Below are positions 33,723 through 43,894 of a DNA stretch of 61,538 nucleotides, piece after piece. The translations under genes and the position numbers were made by a program. Every line of letters starts with the position of its first letter. Positions within the stretch are counted from its first letter, which is position 1. Location: the NCBI RefSeq assembly GCF_900113655.1, contig NZ_FOQF01000023.1:1-61538 (forward strand), written 5' to 3'. Below the pieces are notes generated by a model, which worked only from the letters and a program-made list of their open reading frames with translations, made no database searches and was not told the DNA's origin. The stretch comes from Pseudobutyrivibrio sp. OR37 (GTDB lineage Bacteria; Bacillota; Clostridia; Lachnospirales; Lachnospiraceae).

Positions 33723-36089
33723 ATGAATCACACACAGATTACTGACGAGTACTTAGAGAAAATGGACGCCTACTGGCGTGCTACTAACTATCTCGCAGCA
33801 GCACAGTTGTATCTTCTTGACAATCCACTCCTTCGTGAGCCACTCACAAGAGAGCAGGTTAAGAAGAAAATCGTAGGACATTGGGGAACAGTACCAGGAC
33901 AGAACTTTATATACGTACACCTCAATCGTGTAATTAATAAATATGACCAGGATATGATCCTTATTTCTGGTCCAGGTCACGGCGGAAACTTCTTCGTGGC
34001 TAACACATATCTTGAAGGCTCTTACAGTGAGGTATATCCAAACGTAAGCCGTGATATCGATGGTATGCAGAAGCTTTGCAAGCAGTTCTCATTCCCAGGC
34101 GGTATCTCAAGCCACGTTGCTCCAGAAAACCCTGGTTCAATCCATGAGGGTGGTGAACTTGGATATTCTATCGCTCACTCATTTGGTGCAGTATTCGATA
34201 ACCCAGAGCTCGTTGCAGCTTGCGTTGTTGGTGATGGTGAGGCTGAGACAGGCCCACTTGCTACATCATGGCAGTCAAACAAATTCTTAAATCCCGTTAC
34301 AGATGGTGCGGTTCTTCCAATCCTTCACCTTAACGGATTCAAGATTTCAAACCCTACAATCCTTGCTCGTATGTCACACGAAGAGCTTGTAAACTTCTTC
34401 ACAGGTATGGGCTGGGAGCCACACTTCGTTGAAGGTGATGACCCTAAGGTTATGCACAAGAAGATGGCAGAGACTCTTGATGAGTGTATGGATAAGATTA
34501 AGGCTATCCAGAAGCACGCTAGAGAGACAGGCGATGCTACAAGACCAGTATGGCCAATGATCGTTCTTCGTACACCAAAGGGATGGACAGGCCCTAAGGT
34601 AGTAGACGGAAACAAGATTGAAGGATCTTTTGCGGCTCACCAGGTTCCAGTTATGATGGACAAGCCAGAGCACATGGAAATCCTTGAGAAGTGGTTAAAG
34701 AGCTATCGTCCAGAGGAGCTCTTCGATGAGAATGGTCGTCTTATTCCTGAACTTGAGGAGCTTGCTCCTAAGGGAGACAGACGTATGGGTGCTAACCCAC
34801 ATGCAAACGGTGGTAAGCTTCTTCACGACCTTAGACTTCCAGATTTCCGCGATTACGCAGTAGATGTTCCAGCTCCAGGCGCTGTTGAAAAGCAGGATAT
34901 GATTGAGCTTGGTGGATACATCCGTGACGTATTCAAGCTTAACGAGGATCAGAGAAACTTCCGTATCTTTGGACCAGACGAGACAATGTCTAACCGTCTT
35001 AACAAGGTATTCGAGGTTACAAATAGAGATTGGAACTCACCAATCGAAGAAGGCACAGATCAGTTCCTTGCAAAGGATGGTCGTGTAATGGATTCAATGC
35101 TTTCAGAGCACATGTGTGAAGGCTGGTTAGAGGGCTACCTTCTTACAGGTCGTCACGGCTTCTTCGCAAGCTACGAAGCTTTCATCAGAATCATCGATTC
35201 TATGGCAGCTCAGCATGCTAAGTGGCTTAAGGTTTGCAACAGCCTTCCATGGAGACGTCCAATTGCATCACTTAACCTTCTTCTTACATCAAATGTATGG
35301 CAGCAGGATCACAACGGATTTACACACCAGGATCCAGGTTTCCTTGATCACATCGCTAACAAGAAGGCAGACGTGGTAAGACTTTATCTTCCACCAGATG
35401 CTAACTGCTTGCTCTCTACAATGGATCACTGCTTAAAGAGCAAGAACTATGTAAACGCAATCGTTGCATCTAAGCACCCAAGACCACAGTGGCTTACAAT
35501 GGAGCAGGCTGTTAAGCACTGCACACAGGGTATTGGTATCTGGGATTGGGCTTCAACAGATACAGGAGAAGAGCCAGACATCGTACTTGCTTGCTGTGGT
35601 GACACACCTACACTTGAGGCTCTTGCAGCTGTTGACATCCTCCACAAGGAGATGCCAGAGGTTAAGGTTCGTTTCGTAAACGTAGTTGACCTTATGAAGA
35701 TGGAGCCAAGCAACAAGCACCCACATGGTCTTACAGATGTTGAATATGATTCAATCTTTACAAAGGATAAGCCAATCATCTTCGCATTCCATGGATATCC
35801 AACACTTATCCATGAGCTTACATATACAAGAACTAACAGAAACATTCATGTATATGGTTACCATGAGGAAGGTACAATCACAACTCCATTCGATATGAGA
35901 GTTCAGAATAAGATTGACCGTTTCAACCTTGTTATTGCTATGCTTAACAACATGCCACAGATTGGTAATAAGGGCGCATTCCTCAAGCAGAAGATGAAGG
36001 ATAAGCTCGTAGAGCACAAGACATACATCCATGATGTAGGTGTTGATATGCCTGAAATCGCTGAGTGGAAGTGGACAGGTCTTAACTAA
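33723..36089 (+). CDS. xfp: xylulose-5-phosphate/fructose-6-phosphate phosphoketolase
   Basis: A 788-residue thiamine-diphosphate enzyme of normal length. Family marks are [45 protein letters not shown], the ThDP site [15 protein letters not shown] near residues 170-184, and [10 protein letters not shown]. It converts xylulose 5-phosphate to acetyl phosphate and glyceraldehyde 3-phosphate. Codons are highly biased, as in abundant glycolytic genes. It is monocistronic between an operator and a terminator, next to the arabinoside cluster, which fits a role in pentose fermentation. Confidence 0.96.
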   Translation: MNHTQITDEYLEKMDAYWRATNYLAAAQLYLLDNPLLREPLTREQVKKKIVGHWGTVPGQNFIYVHLNRVINKYDQDMILISGPGHGGNFFVANTYLEGSYSEVYPNVSRDIDGMQKLCKQFSFPGGISSHVAPENPGSIHEGGELGYSIAHSFGAVFDNPELVAACVVGDGEAETGPLATSWQSNKFLNPVTDGAVLPILHLNGFKISNPTILARMSHEELVNFFTGMGWEPHFVEGDDPKVMHKKMAETLDECMDKIKAIQKHARETGDATRPVWPMIVLRTPKGWTGPKVVDGNKIEGSFAAHQVPVMMDKPEHMEILEKWLKSYRPEELFDENGRLIPELEELAPKGDRRMGANPHANGGKLLHDLRLPDFRDYAVDVPAPGAVEKQDMIELGGYIRDVFKLNEDQRNFRIFGPDETMSNRLNKVFEVTNRDWNSPIEEGTDQFLAKDGRVMDSMLSEHMCEGWLEGYLLTGRHGFFASYEAFIRIIDSMAAQHAKWLKVCNSLPWRRPIASLNLLLTSNVWQQDHNGFTHQDPGFLDHIANKKADVVRLYLPPDANCLLSTMDHCLKSKNYVNAIVASKHPRPQWLTMEQAVKHCTQGIGIWDWASTDTGEEPDIVLACCGDTPTLEALAAVDILHKEMPEVKVRFVNVVDLMKMEPSNKHPHGLTDVEYDSIFTKDKPIIFAFHGYPTLIHELTYTRTNRNIHVYGYHEEGTITTPFDMRVQNKIDRFNLVIAMLNNMPQIGNKGAFLKQKMKDKLVEHKTYIHDVGVDMPEIAEWKWTGLN

Positions 36090-36108
36090 TTAAATTCCAA
36101 TAATAATA

Positions 36109-36145
36109 TAAGCTCATTGCCTGTTGTGCAATGAGCTTATTTTTT
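36109..36145 (+). terminator. rho-independent terminator of xfp
   Basis: TAAGCTCATTGC (36109-36120), 7-base loop, GCAATGAGCTTA (36128-36139), then six T. Confidence 0.92.
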
Positions 36146-36176
36146 GTATGATGATTGTATTGGGTGGGTGAATGTT

Positions 36177-37976
36177 ATGCATAGCATTATTAGTAGATAC
36201 AATGATCTTAAGATAGGCAAAAAGCTTATTATTATATTTTTGTTAATATCTATAATACCTATTATTCTTTTACAGGTATTTCATTTTACTAGTGTCAGGG
36301 AAACTATGACTTCTCAAGTGGATGAAATCATCCAAAGTGATTTAATCCAAATTTCAGAGAGAACTAATCTCAGCTTGGAAAACTATACAAATTTAATGTA
36401 CCAGATATATGTGGATGAGAATGTAATCGATGAGGTTATGATTCTTATGAATGGCACTCCCACAAGGAGAGCGGCAGCAAAAAGTGATATTAGAGAGCTG
36501 CTTCATAGATATACCAGTGTGGTAGAAGGGGTGCGCTCTATCAGCCTTGTGTGTAAGAATGGAGAGTCGGTAACCTACGATTTTGCCACAGATTCCTCCA
36601 TGTATAATATCTGGGATAGATTTAAAGATATGAGAATTGCACCGCCATATCTGGATGCGGAAAGTAAATCTGGAATGGTTATTACTCCTAGTATGAAGTT
36701 TGATGAGAATGGAGTGAAAAAATACTATTTTCATATATCAAAACGACTATATAACTTTGATCAGTTGGAAAAGGGTAGCATAGCAACAGTCATAATGACG
36801 ATTGATGAAAAGATGCTTAACAGTATTTGCAATTCATCGGAAGAAAGTAAGACAGGTATCAATTTCATCTTGGACGACAATGGCAAGGTAATCTCATATC
36901 CTAGTGAAGCCTATGTAGCAATGAGCACTGGGGAAAACTTAGAAGCCTTTGTACGAGAAAGTGGATATTTACAAAGTAGCCATAATATAGGAATCAATAA
37001 ATACAAGGATGAATCCACAGGGTGGACATTCGTAAACGCTTATGATACAGATGAGATGCTAAAGGATGTTAGAAGGATTCAAATCATAACAGTATTAATA
37101 AGCGCTGTCATTATTATGGTAGTGGGATTGATTATTTTTTACACCACAAGAACCTTTGACAAATCCGTAAATACGATAGTAAAGGGAATGCAGACTGTTC
37201 AGGCGGGAGATTTGGACAAGCGGATATCAGTAAAAAGTAAGGATGAATTTGGAACAATAGCAACGAATTTCAACATAATGACAGCCAGGGTAAAGGAGCT
37301 GTTGCAGCAAATATCATCTGCTAAGGATAGGCAGCGCCATGCGGAACTAAAGGCATTAGAAGCCCAGATAAATCCACATTTTTTGTATAATACCCTGGAT
37401 TCAATCAATTGGATGGCAATTGAGCATGGGGAAAATGAAATCAGTAAAGCACTTAGTAACCTGGGGTTGATATTAAGGCATTCAGTGAGCAAGGTGGAGG
37501 AAAAGACGCCTATAATTGCAGAATGTGATTTCCTTCAAAGATATTTGGAGTTGCAGCAGATTAGATATGAGGGGGCATTTAAATATGAGATTAATATGCA
37601 GCCGGAATTAAAGAATCTATATATTCACAAGCTGCTTATTCAGCCATTTGTAGAGAATGCTATATTACATGGATTTGAAGGAATAGAAGAAGGTGGAATG
37701 CTTTCTATAAATATGGACATATCAGAGGATAACAGGTTCCTTCAAATAAGTATTGCAGATAATGGGAATGGAATTGAGGAAGAGCTTGTTAACAAGATGA
37801 ATAATCGAGATGCTGTTATCAATGATGACAACATAGACAAAGCGGGGTTAGGCCTGAAAAATGCATTTTCAAGGCTAGTAATGTATTACGGAGGTATGGC
37901 TCATTGGAATATTAATAGTGTGGAGAAAATCGGAACTGAGATAACATTGTATATTCCTAAAAGTGAGTGTGAGTAG
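36177..37976 (+). CDS. YesM-type sensor histidine kinase (cluster II)
   Basis: About 600 residues: membrane helix near residues 16-36, a large extracytoplasmic Cache-like sensor, second helix (IITVLISAVIIMVVGLIIF), HAMP domain, His_kinase domain with the phospho-acceptor His401 in AQINPHFLYNTLD, and an HATPase domain with ADNGNGIEEEL and KAGLGLKNAF. This is the LytS/YesM class, usually paired with AraC-type response regulators for glycan genes, as here (two bases downstream). ATG 36177 is preferred because longer in-frame starts overlap the xfp terminator; ribosome site is weak. Confidence 0.9.
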   Translation: MHSIISRYNDLKIGKKLIIIFLLISIIPIILLQVFHFTSVRETMTSQVDEIIQSDLIQISERTNLSLENYTNLMYQIYVDENVIDEVMILMNGTPTRRAAAKSDIRELLHRYTSVVEGVRSISLVCKNGESVTYDFATDSSMYNIWDRFKDMRIAPPYLDAESKSGMVITPSMKFDENGVKKYYFHISKRLYNFDQLEKGSIATVIMTIDEKMLNSICNSSEESKTGINFILDDNGKVISYPSEAYVAMSTGENLEAFVRESGYLQSSHNIGINKYKDESTGWTFVNAYDTDEMLKDVRRIQIITVLISAVIIMVVGLIIFYTTRTFDKSVNTIVKGMQTVQAGDLDKRISVKSKDEFGTIATNFNIMTARVKELLQQISSAKDRQRHAELKALEAQINPHFLYNTLDSINWMAIEHGENEISKALSNLGLILRHSVSKVEEKTPIIAECDFLQRYLELQQIRYEGAFKYEINMQPELKNLYIHKLLIQPFVENAILHGFEGIEEGGMLSINMDISEDNRFLQISIADNGNGIEEELVNKMNNRDAVINDDNIDKAGLGLKNAFSRLVMYYGGMAHWNINSVEKIGTEITLYIPKSECE

Positions 37977-37978
37977 GT

Positions 37979-39466
37979 ATGAATATAGTTATAGTTGAAG
38001 ATGAAATCAAAATAAGAAATGGGTTATCCAGATTATTATCCAGCTATGGGGAGCATGATGTAATTGCCAAGGCGAAAAACGGTAGAGAGGGATTGGAAAC
38101 CATAGAAAGCCTTCATCCTGATTTGGTATTCACTGATATTAAAATGCCAGAGATGGATGGACTACAGATGTTAGAAGAAATAAAAAATCGCCAGATAAAA
38201 TGCCATAGCGTAATACTTACAGGCTATGCCGAGTTTGATTATGCCAAGCGTGCTATCACCTGTGGAGCTGATGATTATTTGCTTAAGCCGATTACCGTGG
38301 ATGCGGTAGACGGAGTGTTAAAATCCATCTCTGCCAAGATTAGTGCAGAGGCCACTAGAATAGACGCTGATCCTGCATCGTATATTAGAGCAATAGTTTC
38401 AGGAGCCCTTGAAAACAATGATGAAAACATAGGTAAGGCTGAGCGGATATTTGAATTATCAAAAGGATATGAATTATGCTTTTTAAGAGGATATAGCACA
38501 AGCGGATGCTTTGACAAGACTACCGTTATGGAAAAGTTTAAGGAATATAAGGGCTTGTATGTATCTGAAGATAATAAGGATTTGTTCATGCTTTATGATA
38601 AGTCTACCGGCAAGTATTCATCTGACGAGGAAATAGTAGCCATGCTTGACCGCAGAATAGATGTTGTTGATTGCCTAAAGGATTCTGTGTGGTATATGGC
38701 AAGCTTGTCTAGCTTGAAGGAGCTAAAGGATATTGCTCTTCAATCTGATAAGAATTTTTTGAATGGAGAAATGATTGACACTAGAATAGTATCAGAAAGC
38801 AATAATAATATCGTATATACGGATTATAAATATAGTAAAGATACAGAAAAAGAAATAGAAAAAATACTTGTGAATAATGATGAGGAAGGCTGGCAAAAAT
38901 GGAGTGATGGCTTTGCCAAAGGATTCATAGGAAAAGCCTACGATCCATATTCTGTAAGAATTGCATATCAAAGCCTTGCAGGGTTTATTTTGCAGCTTGC
39001 CATTAAAATATGGCCTGATAAAGGCAGGCAACTTAGGGAATTAGATACAGTAGAAAAGATATCAAGGGCAAAGCTGTTATCTGAAATAAAGGAATGCTTG
39101 GACGAGGCGGCAGCAGTAGTGTTTGCTGGTGAAGCTACCCGTGATGATATTCACAACTATACTATATTAAAGGCTATTGCCTATATTAGAGAAAACTATG
39201 CTAACAAGATTTCCCAGGAAGAAGTAGCAAATTATTTGTCTATAACTCCAGAATATTTAAGCACACTTTTCCATAGAGAAATGAATAAGAATTTCTCTTC
39301 ATTTGTTAATGAGTTTAGAGTAAGCCATGCTAAGCGCCTGCTTACAGGCAGCAATCTGAAGATATACGAGATTGCAGAACAGGTAGGTTTTACAGATACC
39401 AAATACTTTAATAGAGTATTTAAGGATATAGAGGGAGTATCGCCTAAGGAGTTTAGAGAAAGATGA
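37979..39466 (+). CDS. YesN-type response regulator (REC + AraC HTH, cluster II)
   Basis: A 495-residue regulator. Residues 1-120 form a receiver domain with acidic pocket EDE, phospho-acceptor Asp53 in FTDIKMPEMDG, and the Lys in DYLLKPI. The middle is a helical linker. The C-terminal double HTH of AraC type shows ISQEEVANYLSITPEYLSTLF and IYEIAEQVGFTDTKYFNRVFK, ending GVSPKEFRER. It probably activates the arabinoside importer operon downstream. The gene overlaps the next by four bases. Confidence 0.93.
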   Translation: MNIVIVEDEIKIRNGLSRLLSSYGEHDVIAKAKNGREGLETIESLHPDLVFTDIKMPEMDGLQMLEEIKNRQIKCHSVILTGYAEFDYAKRAITCGADDYLLKPITVDAVDGVLKSISAKISAEATRIDADPASYIRAIVSGALENNDENIGKAERIFELSKGYELCFLRGYSTSGCFDKTTVMEKFKEYKGLYVSEDNKDLFMLYDKSTGKYSSDEEIVAMLDRRIDVVDCLKDSVWYMASLSSLKELKDIALQSDKNFLNGEMIDTRIVSESNNNIVYTDYKYSKDTEKEIEKILVNNDEEGWQKWSDGFAKGFIGKAYDPYSVRIAYQSLAGFILQLAIKIWPDKGRQLRELDTVEKISRAKLLSEIKECLDEAAAVVFAGEATRDDIHNYTILKAIAYIRENYANKISQEEVANYLSITPEYLSTLFHREMNKNFSSFVNEFRVSHAKRLLTGSNLKIYEIAEQVGFTDTKYFNRVFKDIEGVSPKEFRER

Positions 39467-40665
39467 GAAAAGGTCTGAAACTAATAACACTGGCTATGTG
39501 CATGGCAATTACAAATACAGCCTGTGGAAGAAGTACTTCTGATGTGGAAAACACACCTGATGAAAAAGAACAATTGTTGATATGGTCTTACTATGAAACA
39601 GAAGCACAGGCTAATGGGCTGGATAAGTTAACAGCCAGCTTTAACAAAAGCCAGGATAAATATCAGGTGTCATGGGAATATGTTCCAATGACAGAATTTG
39701 ACAAGAAAATCTCCAGGGCATATACAGAACAAGAGCTTCCAGATGTGGTAATTATTGATAATCCTGATATGAAAAAATTCATTCAGCTGGATATGTTTGA
39801 AGATATATCTGAGTATGCCAGTACCCTTAATCTAGATACAGATTATTATGAGGCATCTGTAGATACTATCAAATACAATGATAAATACTACGGAGTTCCG
39901 TTTAACAGCAACAATGTTTGTTTGATATATCGAAGTGATTTGTTAATGGAGGCAGGTGTTACACCACCTAAAACCTGGGATGAGCTAAAGGAGACTGCAA
40001 AGCTATTATCAAAAGATGGTACCTATGGATTTTTGATGAGTGCCATGGATTCTGAGCAAGGCTCATTTCAGTTATTATCATGGGTGATGGCTGCCTCTGA
40101 TTCTGATACACAGCTTACCAGGGAAGCAATCAGTGAATCCTATGACTATTTAGCAGGACTCATAAAAGATGGCTGTATGCCGGCGGATTGTCTTAACTAC
40201 AGCCAAACAGATATTGCAAGAAGATTTATAGAAGGGGATATAGCTATGATGGAAAACGGACCATGGGTTTTTTCTATGCTAGATGAAGCAGGAATTAGCT
40301 ATGGCCTTTCACCTATGCCTATGAATAAAAGAAATGCAGTAATACTAGGTGGAGAAAACTTAGGAATAATCAAAGGTAAAAATGTAGAAGGCTCCATTGA
40401 GTTTATAAAATATTGCATGGAAAAGGGTGGAACGGAAAGATTCTGCAGCGATGCAAATCTACTTCCATCCAGAATAAAATCTGCAAATAAGATAATAGTG
40501 GATAATCCTAAGCTGGAAATTATTAGTCAGCAAATGAATTATGCAATTCCTCGCACAGGAATAGAGGGATATTCCAGAATATCCAAGCAATTACCTAAGA
40601 GCTTTGCAGATGTAGTGACAGGAGAATTAACACCAGATGAAGCGGCAGGTAAAACCTTGAACTAA
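39463..40665 (+). CDS. substrate-binding lipoprotein coupled to the two-component genes
   Basis: A 400-residue family 1 solute-binding protein with signal peptide and a lipobox-like NTAC (Cys at residue 22). SYYETEAQANGLDKLTASF, PDVVIIDNPDMKKFI and YGVPFNSNNVCLIYRSDLLM match sugar-binding proteins. It overlaps the response regulator by four bases, so it is translated with the sensor pair and not with the transporter, which has its own binding protein 133 bases later. It resembles that protein closely along its length. It may present the ligand to the kinase, making a three-component sensor (inference). Confidence 0.88.
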   Translation: MRKGLKLITLAMCMAITNTACGRSTSDVENTPDEKEQLLIWSYYETEAQANGLDKLTASFNKSQDKYQVSWEYVPMTEFDKKISRAYTEQELPDVVIIDNPDMKKFIQLDMFEDISEYASTLNLDTDYYEASVDTIKYNDKYYGVPFNSNNVCLIYRSDLLMEAGVTPPKTWDELKETAKLLSKDGTYGFLMSAMDSEQGSFQLLSWVMAASDSDTQLTREAISESYDYLAGLIKDGCMPADCLNYSQTDIARRFIEGDIAMMENGPWVFSMLDEAGISYGLSPMPMNKRNAVILGGENLGIIKGKNVEGSIEFIKYCMEKGGTERFCSDANLLPSRIKSANKIIVDNPKLEIISQQMNYAIPRTGIEGYSRISKQLPKSFADVVTGELTPDEAAGKTLN

Positions 40666-40718
40666 AATTAGGATGAATTTTTTCCACCTTTTTTAATTTA
40701 TTAGAATTTTTTAAAATC

Positions 40719-40797
40719 AAAACCTCTCTTAGAATACTTATATAAACAAAGGAGATACAAAGTATCTCGGGGGTAAGTATTCGAAGGGAGGTTTTTT
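40719..40797 (+). promoter_or_regulatory. 21-bp stem sequestering the ribosome binding site of the cluster II binding protein
   Basis: AAAACCTCTCTT (40719-40730) pairs with AAGGGAGGTTTT (40784-40795), which contains the ribosome site of the ATG at 40798. After one A-G mismatch, GAATACTTA (40732-40740) pairs with TAAGTATTC (40774-40782). Inside, GAGATAC (40752-40758) and GTATCTC (40762-40768) form a small hairpin. Six T follow the main stem, so it could also terminate transcription. No known riboswitch consensus is recognised. Confidence 0.65.
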
Positions 40798-42069
40798 ATG
40801 AGATTTAAGAAAGCCGTATCAATGGCATTAGCAGGTGCAATGGCAGCGTCACTTATGGTAGGCTGCGGCAGCTCAGGAAGTGGAGCAGAAGCAACTGGTT
40901 CAGGGGAAGGAACACAGTCAGCGCAGGCAGGAGACAAGCAAGAGGTAGTTATTTGGGATTACTTTGAGACAGATGCTCAGAAGAAAATGATGGAATCCCT
41001 GATTAATGGATTTAACTCATCACAGGATGAATACGTAGCAAGTCATACTTATGTACCATTTGCAGATTACGAGAAGCAGTTAACACTTGGTATTGCATCT
41101 GGCGAGCTTCCAGATGTAGTTATTCTTGATGGTTGCGATATGTCATCATTTATAGCAATGGATTTGTTTGGTGACATTTCAGATGCTGATATTGATTGGT
41201 CAGAGTACCTGGAGGGACCAATGAATTCTACAATGATGGATGGCAAGCATTATGGTCTTCCATTTGCTACAAACTGTACAGCTCTTTTCTACAACAAGGA
41301 TATTCTTGATGATGCAGGAGTTCCTTATCCAGACGAAAACACTACATGGGACGAATTCCATGAGATGGCTAAGAAGCTTACAGATTATGGCGTAACAGGC
41401 TTTGGTAATGCAGCAATCGGAACAGATGAAGGTACATTCCAGTGCCTACAGTGGTTATACACAGCAGGTGGTTCTTACACAGATATCGAAGGTGGCAAGG
41501 ATGCATATCAGCTTATGCAGGATATGATTAACGACGGCTCTTGGTCTAAAGAGTGTGTAAACTGGGCACAGACAGATGTTTGTAACAACTGGAAGGCTGG
41601 TAACATTGCTATGATGCAGAATGGTCCATGGCAGATTCCTGGTATCGAAGCAGATGCTCCTGATATGAACTATGGTGTAACTGTTCTTCCTAAGAAGGAT
41701 GCTTCAAGCGGCCAGGCTACTTCAATCCTTGGCGGCGAGAACATGGGCGCTGTTAAAAAGGACAATATGGAAGGCGCTAAGGCATTCCTTGAGTACTACA
41801 ACCAGACAGATGTTATGGTAGATGCAATGAAGCAGTATGGTTCATTCCCTCCTAAGACAGAGGCAGCTAAGGATAGCTATTGGACAGATGATCCTATTCA
41901 GGCAGAGTTCATTACACAGCTTGAAACTTCTATTCCAAGAGGACCTTCACCAATTTGGCCTTCATATTCAAATGCAATTCAGACTGGTTTCCAGGAAGTA
42001 CTTACACTTGCTAAGTCGCCAGATCAGGCTGCAAAGGATACACAGGCAGCAGTTGATGCCGTTAAGTAA
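40798..42069 (+). CDS. CUT1-type sugar ABC transporter substrate-binding lipoprotein (cluster II)
   Basis: A 423-residue lipoprotein with lipobox MVGC (Cys at residue 22) and a Gly/Ser-rich spacer. The mature protein is a family 1 binding protein (WDYFETDAQKKMMESLI, PDVVILDGCDMSSFIAMD, YGLPFATNCTALFYNK). It delivers an oligosaccharide, probably an arabinoside, to the two permeases. Strong codon bias and a terminator-like hairpin after it suggest it is made in excess over the permeases. Confidence 0.94.
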   Translation: MRFKKAVSMALAGAMAASLMVGCGSSGSGAEATGSGEGTQSAQAGDKQEVVIWDYFETDAQKKMMESLINGFNSSQDEYVASHTYVPFADYEKQLTLGIASGELPDVVILDGCDMSSFIAMDLFGDISDADIDWSEYLEGPMNSTMMDGKHYGLPFATNCTALFYNKDILDDAGVPYPDENTTWDEFHEMAKKLTDYGVTGFGNAAIGTDEGTFQCLQWLYTAGGSYTDIEGGKDAYQLMQDMINDGSWSKECVNWAQTDVCNNWKAGNIAMMQNGPWQIPGIEADAPDMNYGVTVLPKKDASSGQATSILGGENMGAVKKDNMEGAKAFLEYYNQTDVMVDAMKQYGSFPPKTEAAKDSYWTDDPIQAEFITQLETSIPRGPSPIWPSYSNAIQTGFQEVLTLAKSPDQAAKDTQAAVDAVK

Positions 42070-42081
42070 GAATTAACATTT

Positions 42082-42109
42082 GGCGGGGAAGTAATTCCCC
42101 GCCATTTTT
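42082..42109 (+). terminator. partial terminator between binding protein and permease
   Basis: GGCGGGGAA (42082-42090), loop GTAA, TTCCCCGCC (42095-42103), then A and five T. In this position it probably lowers readthrough into the permease genes instead of ending the operon. Confidence 0.88.
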
Positions 42110-42135
42110 AGAAATAGTTATTTTGGAGGGATGTT

Positions 42136-43050
42136 ATGATTTCTAGAAAAAAGAAGTTGAATGGACCAGGGAAAATGGGATTTTTGTTTTCTCTTCCAGC
42201 AGTAATCTATATGCTTATCTTTGTTGGATATCCCACAATTTCAAATATCATTCTTAGTTTAAAGAATGTAAATGTTTTCAATTTTTCAAGACCTGAAGCA
42301 CAAGAGTTTATAGGTCTATCTAACTATATAGAATTGTTTACAGATGCAAATTCTGTAATGAGCAGAGCGATTTTGAATACACTTATTTTTACAGTAGCTT
42401 CAATCTTTTTCCAGTTTATTATCGGATTTATTCTAGCATTATTATTTAGTAAGAAGTTCCCAGCATCAGCATTTTTTAGAGGTGCAACAATGATATCCTG
42501 GTTGCTTCCAGTGACTGTAGCAGGTCTTCTGTTTAAGTTTATTTTTGCAAGCTCAGGTGGTATTGCAAACCAGCTGTTGATGTCACTTCATATCATCAAA
42601 TCGCCTGTTGATTGGCTGTTAAATGGCCCAACAGCCATGGTGGCTATTGTAGTTGCGAATATTTGGATTGGAATTCCTTTTAATATGATGTTACTGCTTA
42701 CAGGTCTAACAACTGTACCAGCAGATATTTATGAAAGTGCAAAAATCGATGGGGCCAATAAGCTTCAGACTTTGTTTAAGATAACAATTCCAGTGATTAA
42801 GCCAGCTATCATGTCAGTGCTTACACTTGGATTCGTATATACGTTTAAGGTATTTGATTTGGTTTGGGTAATGACTAAGGGTGGCCCAATCAATGCAACA
42901 GAACTAGCATCAACCTATGCATACAAGCTGTCATTTGAACAGTTTGAATTCAGTAAGGGCGCAGCTTCTGCAAACATTCTATTTTTAATTCTATTTGTAG
43001 TAGGAATGTTCTACATCAAGCTAATAAATGCAGAAGAGGAGGTAATGTAG
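42136..43050 (+). CDS. sugar ABC transporter permease, MalF/UgpA-like (cluster II)
   Basis: A 304-residue permease with six helices and the EAA loop YESAKIDGANKLQTLFKITIPVI. It forms the channel with the MalG-like subunit whose gene begins two bases after its stop. GGAGGG precedes the ATG. No ATPase is encoded in this cluster either. Confidence 0.93.
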   Translation: MISRKKKLNGPGKMGFLFSLPAVIYMLIFVGYPTISNIILSLKNVNVFNFSRPEAQEFIGLSNYIELFTDANSVMSRAILNTLIFTVASIFFQFIIGFILALLFSKKFPASAFFRGATMISWLLPVTVAGLLFKFIFASSGGIANQLLMSLHIIKSPVDWLLNGPTAMVAIVVANIWIGIPFNMMLLLTGLTTVPADIYESAKIDGANKLQTLFKITIPVIKPAIMSVLTLGFVYTFKVFDLVWVMTKGGPINATELASTYAYKLSFEQFEFSKGAASANILFLILFVVGMFYIKLINAEEEVM

Positions 43051-43051
43051 G

Positions 43052-43885
43052 ATGAAACGAGAAAGAAAAGAAAATACCATAAGCTTCATAATCGGATTCA
43101 TCATTTTTGTAATCCTTATGTTTCCTCTATATTGGATGATTGTTACAGCACTTAAAACGCAGGTGGAAATCTTCCAGGTTCCTACTCCACTGTGGCCTAA
43201 AAACCTTACACTAGAAGCTTTTCAAAGCCAGTTTTCTGAATCATCAGCAACTATGAAGGGCTTTAAGAATAGCTTTTTAATAGCATTTTCTTCAATGGTA
43301 ATATCAACAGTATTGTCTATTCCAGCAGCATACGGTCTTGCAAGATTTAGATTTAATGCCAAAAAGCTGTTGATACTGTTTTTTTTAATGATGCAAATGT
43401 TGCCATCTACACTTATTTTGACACCACTTTACATTATGTTTTCAAAAGTGGGATTATTAAATAATTACTTGGCGCCAATCCTTGCAGATGCGACTTTGGG
43501 AATTCCCTTCTCAATCATCATTCTTCGTACTTATTTCCTTTCTATACCAAAGGAGCTAGACGAGGCAGCGGCAATAGATGGCTGCAATCCGGTAACATCA
43601 TTTTTTAAAATAATGTTGCCGATTGCAAAGCCAGGTGTGATTGTAGCAGCGGTGTTCTCATTTGTTTATGCATGGGGCGATTTGATTTATGGAATCACAT
43701 TTATGACAGATCCAAACATGAGACCAATCACATCAAATATTTACAATTATGTGCAGCAATATCAGACACTTTGGAATGCAACTATGGCATTTGGACTTGT
43801 AGCAATCTTTCCAATTGTGTTGATATTCATATTTATGCAGAAATACATTGTTAGTGGACTTACAAACGGAGCAGTAAAGGCATAG
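43052..43885 (+). CDS. sugar ABC transporter permease, MalG/UgpE-like (cluster II)
   Basis: A 277-residue permease with six helices and the EAA loop LDEAAAIDGCNPVTSFFKIMLPI. It is the second channel subunit of the cluster II importer, translated from AGGAGG located in the end of the preceding gene. Confidence 0.93.
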   Translation: MKRERKENTISFIIGFIIFVILMFPLYWMIVTALKTQVEIFQVPTPLWPKNLTLEAFQSQFSESSATMKGFKNSFLIAFSSMVISTVLSIPAAYGLARFRFNAKKLLILFFLMMQMLPSTLILTPLYIMFSKVGLLNNYLAPILADATLGIPFSIIILRTYFLSIPKELDEAAAIDGCNPVTSFFKIMLPIAKPGVIVAAVFSFVYAWGDLIYGITFMTDPNMRPITSNIYNYVQQYQTLWNATMAFGLVAIFPIVLIFIFMQKYIVSGLTNGAVKA

Positions 43886-43894
43886 GGGGAACAA

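Noticed and set aside
36144-36176. Longer start for the YesM-type kinase
   Set aside because: It would begin at a TTG at the T-run of the xfp terminator without a ribosome site; ATG 36177 puts the membrane helix at the expected distance.
42082-42109. End of the cluster II transport operon at the hairpin after the binding-protein gene
   Set aside because: The permease genes follow within 30 bases in the same direction with no clear new promoter, so it is better read as an attenuating hairpin.
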